Positions 27,661 through 36,500 of a stretch of DNA of 64,000 bases are shown piece after piece. Origin of the DNA: Acidobacteriota bacterium (GTDB taxonomy: Bacteria; Acidobacteriota; Blastocatellia; RBC074); NCBI GenBank assembly GCA_016196035.1, contig JACPYM010000114.1, positions 62,001 through 126,000 on the forward strand, read 5' to 3'. Each line of letters starts with the position of its first letter. Within the stretch, counting starts at the first letter, position 1. The position numbers were made by a program, and so were the translations under genes. A model generated the notes under the pieces. It saw only the letters and a program-made list of their open reading frames with translations. It ran no database searches and was not told the origin of the DNA.

Positions 27661-27747
27661 GCTTCCTCCTGTGTTGGGTTGATCGTTCAGTAACGCGAGT
27701 GGTGCAAGTCAGGCAGATCAACCCGCGCCACTCACACTTCGGCTGGG

Positions 27748-28629
27748 CTACAACTCTTCGTGTTGCCCTAGAAAGATCAAGTCGCAAGGGGAGGTTTTGT
27801 CCCCTGTTCCTTTAGCAAACGGCGCAAAGTCAATCCGCTCGTCCGCCGCGACATCGGCAAAAACATTGTAGTAATGCTGAAAGTCGCTGAAATGCTTGTC
27901 AGTGTTACCATCTCGCTGGCAGTTATTGTGGAGCAAAATTTCATAATAGAAATCGTCAGCGGGCGTTAGGGTAAGCCGGTTGCGCTTGTCTGGCGCGCCA
28001 GCGTTGTAAGCAATCACGACCTGTTCTTCCGCTGAATCAGCAACCAGGTCAACCGCCATCTGGGAAGCTACATAGCAGCGTTTGAACGCGAGCGCCCGAT
28101 TGGCCAGCCGCGCCGCTTCCGGGAAAGCACTTTTCACTTCACGCGGCCCAATTTCGTGTGTCGAAACCACGCCGTTGGGAATTCTGATGCGGCGCGTCAA
28201 AGTGCCCGGCGTCATATCCAGTTTGCGGTTGTGATAGCGCATACCCTCCAGGTCAATCACCCAGCGGAAATCATGTTTGACCTCATCATCCTCCGGGTTG
28301 ATGTCGCCCAACGTCGTCGGGTCACTCTGGAACACTTCTTCCCCTAGTGAACCGTTCTGGTATACCTCAAGATCACTAGGGCGGTTCTTTACCTTGATCG
28401 AGATGTTTTGCAAGTGGCCGCTCCCGCGTGGGGGTTTTATCTCCCACGTTTCCCCCACCAACTCATCCGTTTCCCGCATGCGCTTGGTTATGCGAAGTGA
28501 GAAAACGTGCTCGTCGGCAAACTCATAAACGCCTAACTCCATCTGGCGTTTTTTCGGGTTCAGGCAGAAAGCAAAAAGACCATCAATGATAATTTTGGCT
28601 GCCGGGTTTTCTGGAATTGTGTTGACCAT
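27748..28629 (-). CDS. Hypothetical protein, apparent paralogue of the 25478-26302 protein
   Basis: 293 residues, soluble by inspection, preceded by CCAGGAGGAACTGAC. Landmarks are IIIDGLFAFC near the start, the long central segment VIDLEGMRYHNRKLDMTPG then RRIRIPNG, and the C-terminal DFYYEILLHNN and FSDFQHYYNVF, followed by a short tail ending LIFLGQHEEL. The shared pattern with the 274-residue protein downstream suggests one family of two diverged members flanking the C39-like gene. No function is recognised. It is the first gene after the CHAT fusion, from which it is separated by a strong palindrome. Confidence 0.6.
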   Translation of the reverse strand: MVNTIPENPAAKIIIDGLFAFCLNPKKRQMELGVYEFADEHVFSLRITKRMRETDELVGETWEIKPPRGSGHLQNISIKVKNRPSDLEVYQNGSLGEEVFQSDPTTLGDINPEDDEVKHDFRWVIDLEGMRYHNRKLDMTPGTLTRRIRIPNGVVSTHEIGPREVKSAFPEAARLANRALAFKRCYVASQMAVDLVADSAEEQVVIAYNAGAPDKRNRLTLTPADDFYYEILLHNNCQRDGNTDKHFSDFQHYYNVFADVAADERIDFAPFAKGTGDKTSPCDLIFLGQHEEL

Positions 28630-28733
28630 TGTCAGTTCCTCCTGGTTACGTGTTTTGGGTTTTCAGATGAGGGGGCGTGCTCGTTGCACGCACCCCAAGA
28701 CAACTTGCATGTAAAGTAATGCGCCGGTGCCCC

Positions 28734-28822
28734 CGATGCGGTACAGGGAGCGGTAGCGACCTGGTACCCCGAAGGTACACACGCGAAGTTACCAGGTCGC
28801 TACCGCTCCCTGTACCGCATCG
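28734..28822. repeat. 33-bp-arm perfect palindrome inside the CHAT operon
   Basis: Bases 28734-28766 (begins CGATGCGGTACAGGGAGCGG) are the exact reverse complement of 28790-28822, with a 23-base loop. There is no T-tract. It lies in the 222-base gap between the CHAT fusion and the next gene, where it could attenuate read-through, protect the upstream mRNA, or simply be an inserted mobile palindrome. Confidence 0.85.
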
Positions 28823-28851
28823 CACTGTCCCGTACATCCCAATCGCGAGGT

Positions 28852-31800
28852 TCATAAGACATCCCCGCCAAACGTACTGAACGCCGCCCAGTAATAAGGA
28901 TGGCGATACTGTGAGTTGGTGTGGTGCAACAAGTCGAGTTGCGCACGCCTCAACGCCTGAGACGCAGAATGTGTCTTGAACTGTTGATGAAAGTCAGCCA
29001 TCAAGACGGCGGTGACTTCGGAATCTACAGGCCAAAAGCTCGCCACGACGGCGGGCACACCGGCAGCCAAAAAGGCGCGGCTTAAACCAATCAGGCCTTC
29101 ACCACGATAAAACCGTTCGACGCCCGATTGGCAAGCCGATAACACGGCCAGGCGTGTTATCGGCAACCGCATCTGGGCAATTTCGTATGCGCGCAATGCG
29201 CCGTCCTCTTCATCGCCTTCGGCTGGTTTGGTTAGCAGCAACCGCGAATTAGCGGGGGAGTGTTGGTCAATCACCCCGTGCGTCGCCAGATGTAAAATGG
29301 ACGCGCGTTTGAGTTCCGCTTTGACGGCTTGCTCAGTGGCTTGCTCAGCGTTGAGTACTCGACTGTCCGCATAATTTTGCGCCACGTCGCGCGTCTCGCT
29401 TTCAGCCGCAGCCAAATCAGCTAACTGCGGATACCTCGTTTGGTCGAAACGCGGGTTCCCCACAGCCAACAGACGATCATTGCGCTTGGCTGGCTGGCGG
29501 CGAGCACGTTCGGTACAAAGCAGGAAAACCGAAGCGCTAGGCGCGGTGATGAGCGCGTGATTTTCAATTAGGTATTTTTGTTGCCGAGCGGAAAAGAGCG
29601 CGGCAAAAGGCAGATGGTGCAGCACTTTGTCAGGCACAATGCACACAATCTCAGCCCTGGTCAGAAAGGGTTCGAGCGGCTCAAGCAGAATTTGATAGAG
29701 TTCGGCTGAAAGCGCGGCGGCCTGGCTTTGCGCAGTAGGGTTTTTCTCAGTCAAAGCTTGTAAAAAAGCGTGTACCTTTTGCTCCAGTGAAGGTAATGAA
29801 ATCGCTTGCTGGTGGTGCGTTAATTCACTGGCCGAGACACCCCAAACAAGTAAACGGTCTGGCAAACAGGCAAATTCAAGCAGGCTGGTACTGTTGCCAA
29901 GCCTCCGTTGCACTGCCCTACTGTTCAATGGTTGCGAACGATCCGCTACAGGTATTGGTGCGACAGACGGTAAAGGGCGAGTGCTTTTCAGCAATTCAAG
30001 CAAAGAACGAGCACGGCCTTTCTCTGATAAGTCCAAAGCCGTTCGTACATTGTCGGCATAAGCAAAACCAATAGCGACGTCAAAGATTTCGTATTCCTTA
30101 TCGAAGAAAGCTGTCCGCTCCTTTTCAGAGAAAGTCTGATTGTGATTCTTTTCAAAAATAACCAAGGCGCGCGTCAAGTCCCGTTTTGCCTGTTCAGTAC
30201 GACCCAAAGCAATCTCGGTTAGAGCTTTGCCACGGTAAATCTCAAAGTCATCTGCGGTATTTTCCAATTGCCTATTGAGGCTGATGACACGCTCATAACT
30301 TTGCAAAGCGGCGGCAAAATCATCTGCTTTGCGTTGCAAATCAGCTAGAAACAAACCGCTATGGGCCTGAATACTAATTCCCTGCTTTTCGTTTTTTAGA
30401 CTGGCGCCAATACTGACAGCACGTTTCAATATAGTGGTGGCTTCAGCATATCGTGCTTCTTTACCAAGAATTGCACCAAGCTGAGTATAAGTACGCGATA
30501 GTTGGAGCGCGTGACCAATTTCTTGTTCAATGCTCAGTGCCTCTTGCTGGTAGGCGATGGCTGCTGATTGAAACCCCAAGATAAATAAATTTAAGGCAGT
30601 TCGATTAGCTGTAGACCAATGCTGCTGACGGCCGTTTTTTTGTTGCTGTATGGCATTAAGCGTTTGCTCCTGATAAGTAAGCGATTGTTCCCAATCACCC
30701 AAATCGTTGCACACTATAGCCAGAGCCCCCCTACAGACGATAATCAGGTTTGTATTACTGATCAGTTTGGCGACTGAAAGCGCCAATTGGTTGGAGCGAA
30801 CAGATTTATCCAGCCAATCTAGTTCTTGATAATACTCAGCAATGCCATTCAAACTTTCCCCTCTTAACCAAAGATAGCTATTGCTCGACGCCGCCAAATC
30901 TCCAAACAACTCCCGGCTCTTACGCAAATTCGATTGCCGCAAATGCGAACGGGCGAGCAAACAGGTTGTCATCTTCACTTCGCACTCATCCCGCACCTGT
31001 CGGAACAAGGCAATAGCCGTCTCGTAATTCGCGGCGGCTTTTTGTTGCGAAGTTGTGCGTAGATTTCGCCCATCATTCAAATGCTGCCGCGCGCGCAACA
31101 ACAATGATTGTTGCGCGCGCGTAGTCTTCCTGTAATAGCGGGCGACATCACGCACATAAGGGTCAGTCGTTCGTTGATAAATCAACACGCCGAGACGTTC
31201 GAGCAGTTGTTGTCTGTGGGTGGCCTTGGTCGTGTCGCCGTTTTGCCGGGCGGCGAGCAATTCGTCAAGCAGGCGTTCGGTGATGCCGTTGCCGGTGGTC
31301 GAATAGGACTGGCAGAACAGGTCGAAGGTGCGTTCGTCGTTGGCCGGGTCTTTGAGGTAATCCTGATAAAGCTCGTCTTCGCTCTTTGAAATGTTGGATG
31401 GCGTTTTTTCGAGTTCGGCCAGGCGGCGGCGCGCTTCGTCGGCCCAGGGGGATTTGGGGTCGAGTTGCAGGTATTTCTTCCACTCTTCGATGGCTTGGCG
31501 CGGCAGGTACATTTCCTGCAAGCAGAGCGCTCGGTTAAAGACAGCAGCGGGATAATTGGGGTGCAGCTTCAGAGCTTGTTCAATGGATTCGAGGCTGGCG
31601 GCCAGGTGTTGCAGGCTGTCGCCGGGCTGGTTGCTGCGTTTTTCGAGCTTGGCTTTTTCGAGCAGGGCCGCGCCGAGGTCGTTGTGCAACTCGGCGGCAT
31701 TGGATACAGAGGGGGGCGTGTCTTTGAGCGCGGCGTTGAATTGTTCGATGGCCTTATCGAAGCTTTTGCCGGCCAGATAGTATTTGCCCAGCGCGTGCTT

Positions 31801-32460
31801 ATTCGCGGCGGTGGGCTGGTCGGCATAAGCATCGAGCAAGACGCGTTCGGCACGTTGGCGCAGGATGCGGGCGTTGGTGTCGGTGTCATTCGCGCCACGC
31901 GTGGGGGCATAAGGCGCGTAATCCAGTCCACCGATGCGCACGTCGAGCGTGCGTCCGCTGGCGTAGGCGCGGTTGAGCGCCAACATGCCTTCGCTTGGCC
32001 GTGGTTGTCCGGTAAAGCGCCAAAGCAGGAAGGTAGCGGCGCTGACCAGCAACAATGCGGCAGCCAGTTTGAGATAAGGGGAACGAGTCATACTGCTGAA
32101 CATTTGTCGCCGCGCCGGGCGGGCCGGAAACGGGACGACGTTATTGGGTTGCGTGTGTGCGTTTGTTGGTGTCGCGGGTTCAGTGACCGCAGTTTTTGCG
32201 GCCACGGCCCGCACGGCGCGCAAGTATGCCAGTTTGGAGTTGCGCGCCGCCGTGCACAGGAAATGCTGCTCAAAGGCGGCGAGTTCCGCCGGGTCGAGTT
32301 GGCCGGTGAGGTAATCGTCCAGCAATTCCTCTTCGACCAATTCGAGTTGCGCGAGGCCCTCGTCAGTGACGAGCAACGTTTCCTCAATGTCTGCGCGGGA
32401 TGCGTCTGCCAGAGTTCCGAGCAGATACGCTTTGATTTGACTGTCAGCAATCAATGACAT
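28852..32460 (-). CDS. Anti-sigma-like / transmembrane / TPR / CHAT protease fusion
   Basis: 1202 residues. Residues 1-90 look like the acidobacterial anti-sigma domain (IKAYLLGTLADASRADIEE..., then LDDYLTGQLDPAELAAFEQHFL) without a full zinc HxxxCxxC motif. One membrane span lies at about 128-149 (YLKLAAALLLVSAATFLLW). A long array of TPR helices follows (about 200-830), then a CHAT caspase-like domain to the end. The catalytic dyad is visible as His1061 (HLATHG) and Cys1110 (VLSACQSG), with the typical GEGLIGLSRAF and ASFWPVDSE segments. The gene starts 54 bases after the ECF sigma factor gene. I infer a membrane sensor that holds the sigma factor and carries its own protease output. CHAT proteins elsewhere act in stress and immune-type proteolysis. 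Confidence 0.85.
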   Translation of the reverse strand: MSLIADSQIKAYLLGTLADASRADIEETLLVTDEGLAQLELVEEELLDDYLTGQLDPAELAAFEQHFLCTAARNSKLAYLRAVRAVAAKTAVTEPATPTNAHTQPNNVVPFPARPARRQMFSSMTRSPYLKLAAALLLVSAATFLLWRFTGQPRPSEGMLALNRAYASGRTLDVRIGGLDYAPYAPTRGANDTDTNARILRQRAERVLLDAYADQPTAANKHALGKYYLAGKSFDKAIEQFNAALKDTPPSVSNAAELHNDLGAALLEKAKLEKRSNQPGDSLQHLAASLESIEQALKLHPNYPAAVFNRALCLQEMYLPRQAIEEWKKYLQLDPKSPWADEARRRLAELEKTPSNISKSEDELYQDYLKDPANDERTFDLFCQSYSTTGNGITERLLDELLAARQNGDTTKATHRQQLLERLGVLIYQRTTDPYVRDVARYYRKTTRAQQSLLLRARQHLNDGRNLRTTSQQKAAANYETAIALFRQVRDECEVKMTTCLLARSHLRQSNLRKSRELFGDLAASSNSYLWLRGESLNGIAEYYQELDWLDKSVRSNQLALSVAKLISNTNLIIVCRGALAIVCNDLGDWEQSLTYQEQTLNAIQQQKNGRQQHWSTANRTALNLFILGFQSAAIAYQQEALSIEQEIGHALQLSRTYTQLGAILGKEARYAEATTILKRAVSIGASLKNEKQGISIQAHSGLFLADLQRKADDFAAALQSYERVISLNRQLENTADDFEIYRGKALTEIALGRTEQAKRDLTRALVIFEKNHNQTFSEKERTAFFDKEYEIFDVAIGFAYADNVRTALDLSEKGRARSLLELLKSTRPLPSVAPIPVADRSQPLNSRAVQRRLGNSTSLLEFACLPDRLLVWGVSASELTHHQQAISLPSLEQKVHAFLQALTEKNPTAQSQAAALSAELYQILLEPLEPFLTRAEIVCIVPDKVLHHLPFAALFSARQQKYLIENHALITAPSASVFLLCTERARRQPAKRNDRLLAVGNPRFDQTRYPQLADLAAAESETRDVAQNYADSRVLNAEQATEQAVKAELKRASILHLATHGVIDQHSPANSRLLLTKPAEGDEEDGALRAYEIAQMRLPITRLAVLSACQSGVERFYRGEGLIGLSRAFLAAGVPAVVASFWPVDSEVTAVLMADFHQQFKTHSASQALRRAQLDLLHHTNSQYRHPYYWAAFSTFGGDVL

Positions 32461-32514
32461 TTCAGCAAACCTTACTTTCCCGCTCGCTGATGAATGGCGA
32501 GACAGGACAAAACA

Positions 32515-33105
32515 TCACGCCAAAGAATGTTCAAGACAGGAATTAAGACAGAGTGCGAGCCGTTGATTGAGCCGGAAAATGCGATTGCGCAAGGCGTTTT
32601 GGGTCAGGCCGAACTGCGCGGCCAAGTGCCGCCGCAAATCAATCTTTTGCTGTTTGGCCTCGCGGTAATAGCCCAGCACCAGCGCCCGGTCTTCGGCGGG
32701 CAATTGGGCCAAACACTGTTCCAGGCACTGATGGCGCTGTTCCGTTTCATGCTGATGCGCCTCTGCGCTGAGCGCCACATCGTGCACGGGACGCAGGGGT
32801 TCGGCTTTTTGCGTGGCCCGCAAATGGTCGCGGTAAATGTTTTTGGCGATGCCCAGCAGATAGGCCAAGGGTGTGGCTTCGGGCGGAATGTCGGGCAATT
32901 TGCGGATGGCGCAATCAATCGTTTGGTCAGCCAACGACTCGGGGTCAGAACAGGTGCGTCCGGCAAAAAAGAGCATTAACCGCCGCCGGGCGGATTCATA
33001 CGCTTCGCCATTCGCCGCCTGCTCCGGCGTCAGCCATGCGAGAAAGGCGCGCAAATCCGCCGCGTTGATTTCAATGACATCACTCTCGCGGGTTCGTCTG
33101 GTCAT
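32515..33105 (-). CDS. ECF-type RNA polymerase sigma factor
   Basis: 196 residues from the ATG at 33105 (an in-frame TTG at 33114 is less likely). Region 2 is recognisable in RRRLMLFFAGRTCSDPESLADQTIDCAIRKL and AYLLGIAKNIYRDHLR, and region 4 in LPAEDRALVLGYYREAKQQKIDLRRHLAAQFGLTQNALRNRIFRLNQRL. It has the acidobacterial ECF pattern commonly paired with a membrane anti-sigma gene, which here is the N-terminus of the CHAT fusion downstream. It probably directs its own operon once released. No -35/-10 pair of its own was confirmed upstream. Confidence 0.85.
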   Translation of the reverse strand: MTRRTRESDVIEINAADLRAFLAWLTPEQAANGEAYESARRRLMLFFAGRTCSDPESLADQTIDCAIRKLPDIPPEATPLAYLLGIAKNIYRDHLRATQKAEPLRPVHDVALSAEAHQHETEQRHQCLEQCLAQLPAEDRALVLGYYREAKQQKIDLRRHLAAQFGLTQNALRNRIFRLNQRLALCLNSCLEHSLA

Positions 33106-33302
33106 AATGGCCAACCACGGCCAGAACTAGCCGATCTTAAAGAAATTCGTCTATGTGCTTGATGAATATGAAGGAAACCCAAATCAGACGGGCGGGAGTG
33201 TAGGGGAAGCTGAAATTTTAGTCCAGAGTTTCCACACGCTTGCCCTTTCGTTAGTGCTGGCGGTCACTGAGGCGGATGAATGTTGCGCCTGACCAGTGAC
33301 CC

Positions 33303-33429
33303 CATCAAGCTAAAAATGAGGGATACGACAGCGTAGGGGCAGACCTGCGTGTCTGTCCCGGTGGCGTCAAACCTACTCGAGGAGGTCTTCCCCGACCGGG
33401 GCAGACACGCAGGTCTGCCCCTACGCTGT
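33303..33429. repeat. Palindromic intergenic element with 34-bp arms
   Basis: The arm 33328-33361 (ACAGCGTAGGGGCAGACCTG at its start) pairs with 33395-33429. The sequence just left of it, CCATCAAGCTAAAAATGAGGGAT, matches the left end of the element at 58300 (CCATCAAGCTGAAAATGAGGGAT), so the two may share ends but have different inner palindromes. The rest of the 33106-33581 spacer holds only the terminator at its right end; no gene is seen. Confidence 0.75.
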
Positions 33430-33512
33430 TAGTTGTCCCCGCTCTGATGTCCAGCAATTTCAAGTTGACAAGACAGTAGGCTTCTTATGCCTATTTTGAA
33501 AAGCCCGCCCAT

Positions 33513-33558
33513 AAAAAAGGACGCGGCAAGCCTTTCGGCCTCCCGCGTCCTTTTCTTT
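33513..33558 (-). terminator. Rho-independent terminator of the TIG-repeat gene
   Basis: On the minus strand GGACGCGG...CCGCGTCC (33550-33543 with 33526-33519) encloses a loop with its own small GGCCGAAAGGC stem. It is followed by six T residues (33518-33513). It lies about 30 bases after the stop codon. Confidence 0.85.
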
Positions 33559-33581
33559 TCCGCCGTTCAAAGCGGCCGTGT

Positions 33582-36500
33582 TTAATTCCCGGCCGTGAAG
33601 CCACCGCAACGGCTGTTCGGTTCATTGCCGTTGATCAGATCGAGGATGACCGCCAGTTTGCCCATGTCATCCGCGCGGTTTTCGGTCAGCGCCGACCGCG
33701 CCTGATTCAGCAGATCGCCGATGGTCGTGCTGACGTTGACCGTGAAGCCGTTCGACAACTGCACGGACGTGATATTGACACCGTAACAGCGCAACTGACC
33801 ACTCAGCACCCCCGCCGAGGGGAAGGGACCTGAAACCGCCAGCAGGCTGATTTGCGCCGCGACGTATTCGGCGTTGAGTTGTGCGAGCGTCGAGCGGCCC
33901 CCCTGCAAAGCGCGTTTGACATCAGCCAGATTGTCTTGAATCGAAACCGGCTGGTTGAAATTCACGCCCGCGATCAGCACCGAACCGCTCGGCAAGCGGC
34001 TCATGTTCAGCACGTAATAGACCGGCGATTGGAAACAGATCGCCTGACACGGCGGCGCGCTATCAATCGTCAGGCTCACGGCGGTGGATGATCCGCCGCC
34101 AGGGCCGGGGTTGAAAACAGTGATATTCGCCGCGCCCGTATTGGCGATGTCAGAGGCCGGAATCGCCGCAATCACCGAGGTATTGCTGATAAACGTCGTC
34201 AGCCGGTCGGCCCCGTTCCAACGCACGACCGCGCCGGGCACGAAGCCAGCGCCAGTCACCGTCAGCGCAAAAGCCCCGCTGCCCGCTTGCACGGCGGCTG
34301 GGTTGATCGCGCCGATCTGCGGGGACGGATTGTTCACCGCAAAGGGCAGCGCATTGGACGCGCCGCCGCCGGGCGCGGGATTGACGACCGTGATGCTGAG
34401 CACGCCGCCCGTCACCAAATCGGTGTCGGTCAGTTGCGTGGTGACTTGCGTCGGGCTGACAAAGGCCGTCTCGTGCGCGACGCCGTTGACGTTCACGACC
34501 GCGCCGTTAAAAAAGCCCGTGCCGTTCACCGTCAACGCCAGACCCGCGCTGCCCACCAGCGCCTGATTGGGGCCTAGCGAGATCAGCGTGGGGCGGCCAT
34601 TGACGACCGCAAAGCTGGCTTGGCCAATTTCCGCCGTGCCTACTGGTGAAGTATAAAACACGCGCAGCAAGTAATTCCCTGCGGCGGGCAGCGGGCCAAA
34701 GCTGCTGCTCAGATTCCACGGCGTCAGCGCCGCTGTGCAAGCCTGCCCCGGGTTGGAAGTGCTGATGCGCACTTCGTTGCCGGCGATGGAAACCTGCGGA
34801 TTTTGCGGGACGCAGCCATCCGGCCAGACGCCGGAAAGTTGCGCGGTGAGCGTGTCGTTGGTCGTGGGCGCGTTCGGCGTCAGCGCGATTTGCGCCGCCG
34901 GTAATTGGCGAATGGTGAACGCGGCGCTGTTTGAGGTGCCGCCGCCGCCGCTGACCGAAGGCGGCGTAAAAACCGTGACCTGTGCCGTGCCGCCTTGCGC
35001 CAAATCCGCCGCCGGAATTTGCGCGGTGAGCTGCGTGGCGCTGAGGCGCGTGGTCTGACGATCCGTGCCGTTCCAGCGCACGACCGATTCGGTGATGAAG
35101 CCCGTGCCATTCACCGTCAGCGTGATGCTCGCCGCGCCTGCAAACGAAGCGTTCGGGCTGATGTTGCTGATAACCGGCGCCGGATTGGGCGGCGGGACGA
35201 TGTTGAAAGGCAGCGCATTCGAGGTGCCACCACCGGGCGCGGGGTTGACGACGGTCACGTTGGCCGTGGCCGCGTTGGCGACATCCGCCGCCGCAATCTG
35301 CGCGACAATCTGGGTGGCGCTGATATACGTCGTGGCGCGCGCTTCGCCATTCCACTGCACGCGCGAACCAGCGACGAAGTTGGTGCCCGTGATCGTCAAC
35401 GTAAAGGCCGGGCCGCCCGCGAATGCCTGATTCGGATTGAGCGCGGTCAGCGCCGGCACGGGATTGGGTTCATTTTTGACCGTGAAGGCCAGGGCCGCCG
35501 ACGTGCCGCCACCCGGTGCGGGCGTAAAGACGGTCACTTGCGCGGTGGCGACTTGCGCCACGTCCTGCGCATTCACGACTGCCGTCAATTGCGTCTGCCC
35601 GACAAACGTCGTTAACCGATCCTGCCCGTTCCAACGCACGACCGACGCGGGCGTGAAGCCGGTGCCGATCAAGGTCAGCACGAAGCCCGGACTGCCCGCC
35701 GCCACCGAGTTGGGCACCAGTTGCGCCAAGACCGGCGCGGGGTTCGTCACGGTGAAATTCACCCCGCTCGAAAGTCCGCCGCCCGGCGCGGGGTTAAAGA
35801 CAGTGATGGCGAAAGCGCCGCCCGTGATGACGGCGGCGGCAGGCAGTTGCGCGTTCAATTGCGAGTTGGTCACAAAGGTCGTCGGCACGTCATTGCCGTT
35901 AAAGCGCACTTGCGAATTAGCGGCAAAGCCGGAACCGTTGACGACCAAAGCCACCGGCCCGCTACCTGCCACGACAGTATCGGGATTGCTGCTGCTGATG
36001 CGCGGCGCGGGGTTGGTGATGGTGAAGGCGACTCCACCAGAAGTGCCGCCGCCCGGTGCGGGGTTAAAGATGGCGACTTGCGCATTCCCGCCGGCCACGA
36101 TGTCGGTGGCTGGGATTTGCGCGACGAGCAAGGTTTCCGAACCGAAGTCGGTCGGGCGATCCTGCCCGTTCCAACGCACGACCGAACCTTGCACGAAGCC
36201 TGTACCGCTGACGATCAAGGTGAAGCCACCCGTCCCGGCGAGCGCGGAGGTCGGATTGATCGAGGTAATGCGCGGCAACGGATTGCGTTTGCGCACTTCA
36301 AGCGGCAAGACATTCGACAATCCGCCACCCGGCGCGGGATTGGAAACCTGCACTTGCAAGGTCGCAGCGACGGCGACGTCATTGGATGTCAGCGCCGTCG
36401 TCAATTGCGTCGCGCTGATATAAGTCGTCTGGCGCGCATTGCCATTGATGATGATCTGCGAACCGCGAATGAACCCGGTGCCGGTCACGGCCAGCGTCAC

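Noticed and set aside
25478..28629. The two unknown proteins as bacterial gasdermins beside a CHAT protease
   Set aside because: The CHAT neighbourhood made this attractive, but neither has the expected N-terminal cysteine, length and terminal inhibitory peptide, and both end with a conserved YYN motif. I cannot support it from sequence alone.
28734..28822. Possible CRISPR repeat or integron attC-like site
   Set aside because: Single palindromes without regularly spaced repeats or an integrase; they fit mobile palindromes better.
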